Part shown: positions 60,051-64,000 of the stretch, piece by piece
How the letters are laid out: each line of letters opens with the position of its first letter
How positions within the stretch are numbered: the first letter of the stretch is position 1
Source of the DNA: Streptomyces deccanensis
Lineage (GTDB): Bacteria > Actinomycetota > Actinomycetes > Streptomycetales > Streptomycetaceae
Direction: 5' to 3'
Assembly (NCBI RefSeq): GCF_022385335.1
Contig: NZ_CP092431.1
Span: 5,456,001-5,520,000 of the forward strand
Length of the DNA stretch: 64,000 bases
The notes under the pieces: generated by a model
Databases searched by the model: none
Seen by the model: only the letters and a program-made list of their open reading frames with translations
What the model was told of the DNA's origin: nothing
Position numbers and translations under genes: made by a program

Positions 60051-61421
60051 ATGGCCACACAGACCACGACCGAGCGGGCGCGCGAGCCGCGCCACGACGA
60101 ACGCAGGGTCGTCAGCAACATCGTGCGCGGATCGATCGGCAACCTGATCGAGTGGTACGACTGGTACGCGTACACCGCCTTCAGCGTCTACTTCGCCTCC
60201 GTCTTCTTCCCCTCCGGCGACCAGACCGCCCAACTGCTGAACACTGCCGCCGTGTTCGCCGTCGGTTTCCTGATGCGGCCGATCGGCGGCTGGATCCTGG
60301 GCCGCTACGCCGACCGCCGCGGCCGCCGCGCGGCGCTGACGCTGTCGGTGACGCTCATGGCGGCCGGTTCGCTGATCGTGGCGCTGACCCCGTCGTACGG
60401 CTCGATCGGGGTCGCCGCGCCGATCCTCCTGGTGGCCGCGCGGCTGCTCCAGGGACTGTCGGTCGGCGGCGAGTACTCCACCTCGGCCACCTACATGTCC
60501 GAGGTGGCCTCGCCCGGCCGCCGCGGCTACTACTCCAGCTTCCAGTACGTCACCCTCATCGCCGGTCAGCTGACGGCGCTCGGCCTGCAGATCGTCCTGC
60601 AACAGGTGCTCAGCACCGCGCAGATGGAGGCCTGGGGCTGGCGGATCGCGTTCGTCGTCGGCGCAGCGGGCGCGGTCGTCGTGCTGTGGCTGCGGCGCGG
60701 CATGGACGAGTCGGAGAGCTTCGAACGCGCGGCGGCCGAGGCCGAGGCAGGGGGCGGGGGCGAGGACGGGAAGCGGCAGGACGGCGAGCCGGCCCGGGGG
60801 AGCCTGCGGCTGCTGCTGTCGTACCCGCGGCAGTGCCTGACCGTCGTCGGGCTGACCATGGGCGGCACGCTGTTCTTCTACACGTACACCACGTACCTGC
60901 AGAAGTTCATGGTCAACACCAGCGGCATCGCCAAGCCCACGGCGGCCTGGATCAACTTCTTCGCGCTGCTCGTCTTCGTCCTGCTGCAGCCGGTCATGGG
61001 TCTGCTCTCCGACCGGGTGGGACGCCGTCCGATGCTGATCACGTTCGGGGTGCTGGGCGCCCTGGTGGTGGTGCCCTCGCTCACCCTGCTCTCCCGCACC
61101 AGCGACCCGGTGTACGCGTTCCTGCTCATGGTCGTACCGCTCGCCGTCAGCTCCCTCTACACCTCGATCAGCGCCATCGTGAAGGCCGAGCTGTTCCCGA
61201 CCTCGATCCGGGCGCTCGGCGTCGGTCTGCCCTACGCGCTGACCGTGGCCCTGTTCGGCGGGACCGCGGAATACGTCGCCCTCTGGTTCAAGAACGCCGG
61301 GCACGAGAGCTGGTACTTCTTCTACGTCACCGCCTGTGTCCTGATCTCGCTGCTCGTCTACATTCGGATGCGCGAGACGTCGGACGGCTCGCCGCTCGAC
61401 GAGGAAGCCGCCCGCCCGTAG
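60051..61421 (+). CDS. MFS metabolite:H+ symporter (KgtP/ShiA-like)
   Basis: 456 residues with twelve membrane segments. Family markers: VRGSIGNLIEWYDWYAYTAF at the N-terminus, GRYADRRGRRAALT loop, LLQGLSVGGEYSTSATYMSE and later LSDRVGRRPMLI. This is the dicarboxylate/shikimate-type symporter group. ATG 60051 has AAGGGAG upstream. Upstream and codirectional with the two-component genes; could be in the regulated set. Confidence 0.9.
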   Translation: MATQTTTERAREPRHDERRVVSNIVRGSIGNLIEWYDWYAYTAFSVYFASVFFPSGDQTAQLLNTAAVFAVGFLMRPIGGWILGRYADRRGRRAALTLSVTLMAAGSLIVALTPSYGSIGVAAPILLVAARLLQGLSVGGEYSTSATYMSEVASPGRRGYYSSFQYVTLIAGQLTALGLQIVLQQVLSTAQMEAWGWRIAFVVGAAGAVVVLWLRRGMDESESFERAAAEAEAGGGGEDGKRQDGEPARGSLRLLLSYPRQCLTVVGLTMGGTLFFYTYTTYLQKFMVNTSGIAKPTAAWINFFALLVFVLLQPVMGLLSDRVGRRPMLITFGVLGALVVVPSLTLLSRTSDPVYAFLLMVVPLAVSSLYTSISAIVKAELFPTSIRALGVGLPYALTVALFGGTAEYVALWFKNAGHESWYFFYVTACVLISLLVYIRMRETSDGSPLDEEAARP

Positions 61422-61456
61422 GGCAGACAGGTCCTGCGGGACGGAAGGAGGCGACC

Positions 61457-62116
61457 GTGCACGTACTGCTGGCCGAGGACGACGACGGCGTGGCCGGTGC
61501 GCTGGCCGAGGCCCTGTACGAGCACGGTCACCTGCCCACCCGGGTGCGGCGCGGCGAGGACGTCCTCGCCCGCCACCGCCAGGCCGACCTGCTGCTCCTC
61601 GACCTGGGCCTGCCCGACGTCGACGGCCTGGAGGTGCTGCGCAAGCTGCGCGCGGTGAGCGGCGTGCCGGTGGTGGTCCTCACCGCCCGGGGCGACGAGC
61701 GGTCCGTGGTGCGCGGTCTGCGGCTGGGCGCCGACGACTACCTGGTCAAGCCGGTACGGCTGGCCGAACTGCTGGCCCGCATCGACGCGGTCACCCGCCG
61801 CGCCGGGCCGTCCGCCGCCCCGGCGCCGCGCACGGTCCGCGTCGACGACGTCGAGGTCGACCTGGACGCGCGCCGGGTGACGGTCGGCGGCGCCGAGGTG
61901 CGGCTGACCACCAAGGAGTTCGCGGTGCTGGCCGCGCTGGCGGCCCGCGCCGGAACGGCCGTCAGCCGCCAGCAGCTGATGGACGAGGTGTGGGGCGACG
62001 CCTACCTCGCCGTGTCCCGCTCGCTCGACGTCCACCTCACCCAGGTGCGGGCCAAGCTCGGCCGTCCCGACGTGCTGACCACCATCCGGGGCTTCGGTTA
62101 CCGGTTCGGCGGCTGA
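61457..62116 (+). CDS. OmpR/PhoB-family response regulator
   Basis: 219 residues. Receiver with acidic pocket EDDD near residue 7, phospho-acceptor Asp49 in LLLLDLGLPDVDG, Lys in YLVKPVRLAE; winged-helix DNA-binding domain (LTTKEFAVLAALAARAG, RSLDVHLTQVRAKLG). GTG start with GGAAGGAGG upstream. Partner kinase follows after 18 bases. Confidence 0.95.
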   Translation: MHVLLAEDDDGVAGALAEALYEHGHLPTRVRRGEDVLARHRQADLLLLDLGLPDVDGLEVLRKLRAVSGVPVVVLTARGDERSVVRGLRLGADDYLVKPVRLAELLARIDAVTRRAGPSAAPAPRTVRVDDVEVDLDARRVTVGGAEVRLTTKEFAVLAALAARAGTAVSRQQLMDEVWGDAYLAVSRSLDVHLTQVRAKLGRPDVLTTIRGFGYRFGG

Positions 62117-62134
62117 GCGGGCCGGGGCCCTGCC

Positions 62135-63526
62135 GTGCGTACCCGGGTACTGACCGTCGTCCTCGCCTTCGCGGTGCTCGCGGTGGCCGGGTTCGCCGTG
62201 CCCCTGCTGGGTGTCACCGCGTCCCAGCGCACCCAGCAGCTCGTCGCCGCCCGCACCGCCGACCTCGACCGCTTCGCCGGACTGGCCGGGCAGGCCGCCG
62301 AGAGCGGCGACACCGGCGCGCTGACCGCCGAGGTGACCCGCTACACCGAGCTGTACGGCGAGGCGGTCGTGGTCGTCGACGCCCGCCGCGCCCCGGTGGC
62401 GCAGACGGGCGGCATGCGCGCCGCCGACCCCGCCGTCGCCCGCCTGGTCGACGCGGCGCTGCGCAACCAGCGCGTCTCGCCGGGGGGCACGCTGCGCCCC
62501 TGGTCGCGCGGCACCCATCTGCTCGCCCGCCCGGTGGGCACCGGCACCCGGGTCTCCGGCGCCGTGGTCCTGCGGGTCTCGGTACGGGCCGCCGCGGACG
62601 ACATCGCCCTGCGCTGGGCGCTGGTCCTGGCGGGCGCGGGCCTGTTCGCGGTGACCTGTGTGCTGCTCGCCCGCTCCGCCACGCGGTGGGTCGTGCGCCC
62701 CCTGCACCGTCTGGACCGGGCGGTCGGCGCGCTGGCGGCCGGGCTGCCCGCCGAGCACGCCCGCGCCGGCGGCCCACCCGAACTGCGCCAGCTGGCCACG
62801 GGCTTCAACCGCATGGCCGACGCGGTGACCACCGCACTGGAACAGCAGCGCCGCCTGGTGGCCGACACATCCCACCAGCTGCGCAATCCGCTCGCCGCAC
62901 TGCGCCTGCGCATCGACTCGCTCCAGTCCCGGCTGCCCGCCTCCGCCACCCGCACCTACACCGGCGTCACGGCCGAACTCGCGCGCATGGAGCACCTCCT
63001 CGACGACCTGCTCGCCCTCGCGAACGCCGAACACCGCGCCGGCGAACTGTCCGTCACGGACGCGCGGGAGGCCTGCTGCGACGCGACGGCGGTCGCCGCG
63101 GCCCAGGCCCAGCTGTGGCGGCCGGTCGCCGAACAGGCCGGAGTGCGGCTGGAGTTCACCGCCGGCCCGTCCGTCCTGATGACCTGCGCGGAGGGCGAGC
63201 TGGCGCAGGTGGCCGACATCCTCCTCGACAACGCGATCAAGTACGCCGGGCGCGGTGCCCACGTCGCCACGCGCTGTTTCACCGAGGGTCCCGACGCCGT
63301 GTTCGAGGTACGGGACGACGGGCCGGGCCTCGCCCCCGGGGAGCTCACCCAGGCGGGCACCCGCTTCTGGCGCTCGGAACGCCACCGCGCCGTACGCGGC
63401 AGCGGCCTCGGCCTGGCGATCGCCGAGCAACTCGTGACCGGCCGCGGCGGCCGCGTCGAGTGCGCGGCCGTCGAGCCGCACGGTCTGCGGGTGCGGGTCG
63501 TACTGCCGAAGGGAGGACCGGCATGA
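62135..63526 (+). CDS. sensor histidine kinase
   Basis: 463 residues. Two membrane segments (near 7-28 and 165-187) enclosing an extracytoplasmic sensor, then HAMP, phosphoacceptor DTSHQLRNPLAAL, N box DNAIKYAGRG, G1 EVRDDGPGLAPG and G2 GSGLGLAIAEQLV. It phosphorylates the adjacent regulator. Ends in an ATGA overlap with a TAXI-type binding protein gene, suggesting that ligand sensing uses this binding protein. Confidence 0.95.
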   Translation: MRTRVLTVVLAFAVLAVAGFAVPLLGVTASQRTQQLVAARTADLDRFAGLAGQAAESGDTGALTAEVTRYTELYGEAVVVVDARRAPVAQTGGMRAADPAVARLVDAALRNQRVSPGGTLRPWSRGTHLLARPVGTGTRVSGAVVLRVSVRAAADDIALRWALVLAGAGLFAVTCVLLARSATRWVVRPLHRLDRAVGALAAGLPAEHARAGGPPELRQLATGFNRMADAVTTALEQQRRLVADTSHQLRNPLAALRLRIDSLQSRLPASATRTYTGVTAELARMEHLLDDLLALANAEHRAGELSVTDAREACCDATAVAAAQAQLWRPVAEQAGVRLEFTAGPSVLMTCAEGELAQVADILLDNAIKYAGRGAHVATRCFTEGPDAVFEVRDDGPGLAPGELTQAGTRFWRSERHRAVRGSGLGLAIAEQLVTGRGGRVECAAVEPHGLRVRVVLPKGGPA

Positions 63527-64000
63527 ACGGGGAGGGTGCGTACGGCGGGCCCGGCGAAGGCGCGTACGACGGGACCGGCCCCGCCCCTCGCCCCGCCGTC
63601 CTCCGCCCCACCCCGCGCCCCGCCCGCCGTACCGCCCTGCGCGCGGCACTGGGCGCGGCGGCGTGCACCGGACTGCTGGCAGGGGTCGCGACGGCCGACG
63701 TACGGCACGCGGACCGTGGCCCGGAGGGTGCGCTGAGGATCGCGACCGGCGAGCCCGACGGGTTCTACACGGCCTTCGGCCGGCTCCTCGCCGACCAGGT
63801 CACGACCGTCTACCCCCGGCTGTCCTGCGAGGTGGTCAACAGCGAGGGCAGCGTGGCCAACGTACGGCTGCTCCAGGCGCGCCGGGCCGAGGTGGCGCTG
63901 GCCCTGGCGGACATCGCGTGGGCCGCGTACGGCGGGACCGCGCCGTTCGCCCGGGGTATCCCGCTCCGCGCCATCGGCAGGGTCTACGAGAACTACGTAC
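63523..64000 (+). CDS. TAXI-family solute-binding protein, 5' part
   Basis: The gene continues beyond the window. ATG 63523 overlaps the kinase stop (ATGA). N-terminal basic/Tat-like or Sec signal (PARRTALRAALGAAACTGLLAG), then LRIATGEPDGFYTAFGRLLADQ and VVNSEGSVANVRLLQARRAEVALALADIA, the TAXI TRAP-transporter binding protein pattern. In such operons the binding protein may deliver ligand to the histidine kinase. Confidence 0.85.
   Translation, partial: MNGEGAYGGPGEGAYDGTGPAPRPAVLRPTPRPARRTALRAALGAAACTGLLAGVATADVRHADRGPEGALRIATGEPDGFYTAFGRLLADQVTTVYPRLSCEVVNSEGSVANVRLLQARRAEVALALADIAWAAYGGTAPFARGIPLRAIGRVYENYV

Overview
High-GC actinobacterial chromosomal DNA, almost certainly Streptomyces. 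The evidence is a spore-pigment type II polyketide (whiE-type) operon, a whiJ-like trio (HATPase, XRE/DUF5753, DUF397), strong third-position GC bias, and many GTG starts plus at least two TTG starts. No rRNA, tRNA or CRISPR array was seen.

Layout. 1-2.9 kb: end of a YihY/BrkB membrane protein, a secreted beta-helix protein and an O-methyltransferase. 2.9-10.9 kb: spore-pigment genes, all on the minus strand (ORFI to ORFVII as an overlapping operon, then a small cell-surface protein, then the ORFVIII-type flavin hydroxylase). 11-15 kb: small membrane protein, a Baeyer-Villiger monooxygenase/patatin pair and a divergent TetR regulator with an operator-like region between them. 15-18.4 kb: XylFGH-type sugar ABC transporter whose permease has a hexapeptide-repeat N-terminus. 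18.5-22 kb: small secreted protein, Phd/RelE toxin-antitoxin, an SDR/DUF2867 protein and a secreted protein. 22-30.2 kb: tightly coupled three-gene operon of a 1838-residue glutamate-synthase-like protein, a CysJ-like diflavin reductase and a HemS-like protein. This is the best candidate for an undescribed system. 30-34.9 kb: TPR-like protein, polysaccharide deacetylase, an orphan ChvE-type sugar-binding lipoprotein behind a strong promoter and long leader, and a DUF4287 protein. 35-41.6 kb: tandem-fused sensor kinase, CPBP protease, MSMEG_6728-type protein, DsbA/MBL/SnoaL genes and a hotdog protein. 41.6-46.6 kb: a Ser/Thr kinase fused through one membrane segment to a GH114-like domain, then a methyltransferase and a PHBH-type monooxygenase. 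46.7-53 kb: regulators, an SBD-HNH (phosphorothioate-type) restriction endonuclease, and a 2.17-kb ISAs1-derived unit with inverted ends and a 10-bp direct repeat. 53-64 kb: secreted proteins, an MFS/spermidine-synthase fusion, a leader peptide plus hydrolase, a large secreted esterase-like protein, an MFS symporter, and a two-component system coupled to a TAXI-type binding protein cut by the window end.

How genes work together. ORFs I-VII should make, chain-control and cyclise the spore aromatic polyketide, and the ORFVIII hydroxylase tailors it. In the gltB-like operon the diflavin protein could supply NADPH electrons to the FMN/Fe-S synthase. The TetR gene probably controls itself and the patatin/BVMO pair. 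The two-component system probably responds to, or controls uptake of, the ligand of the TAXI protein.
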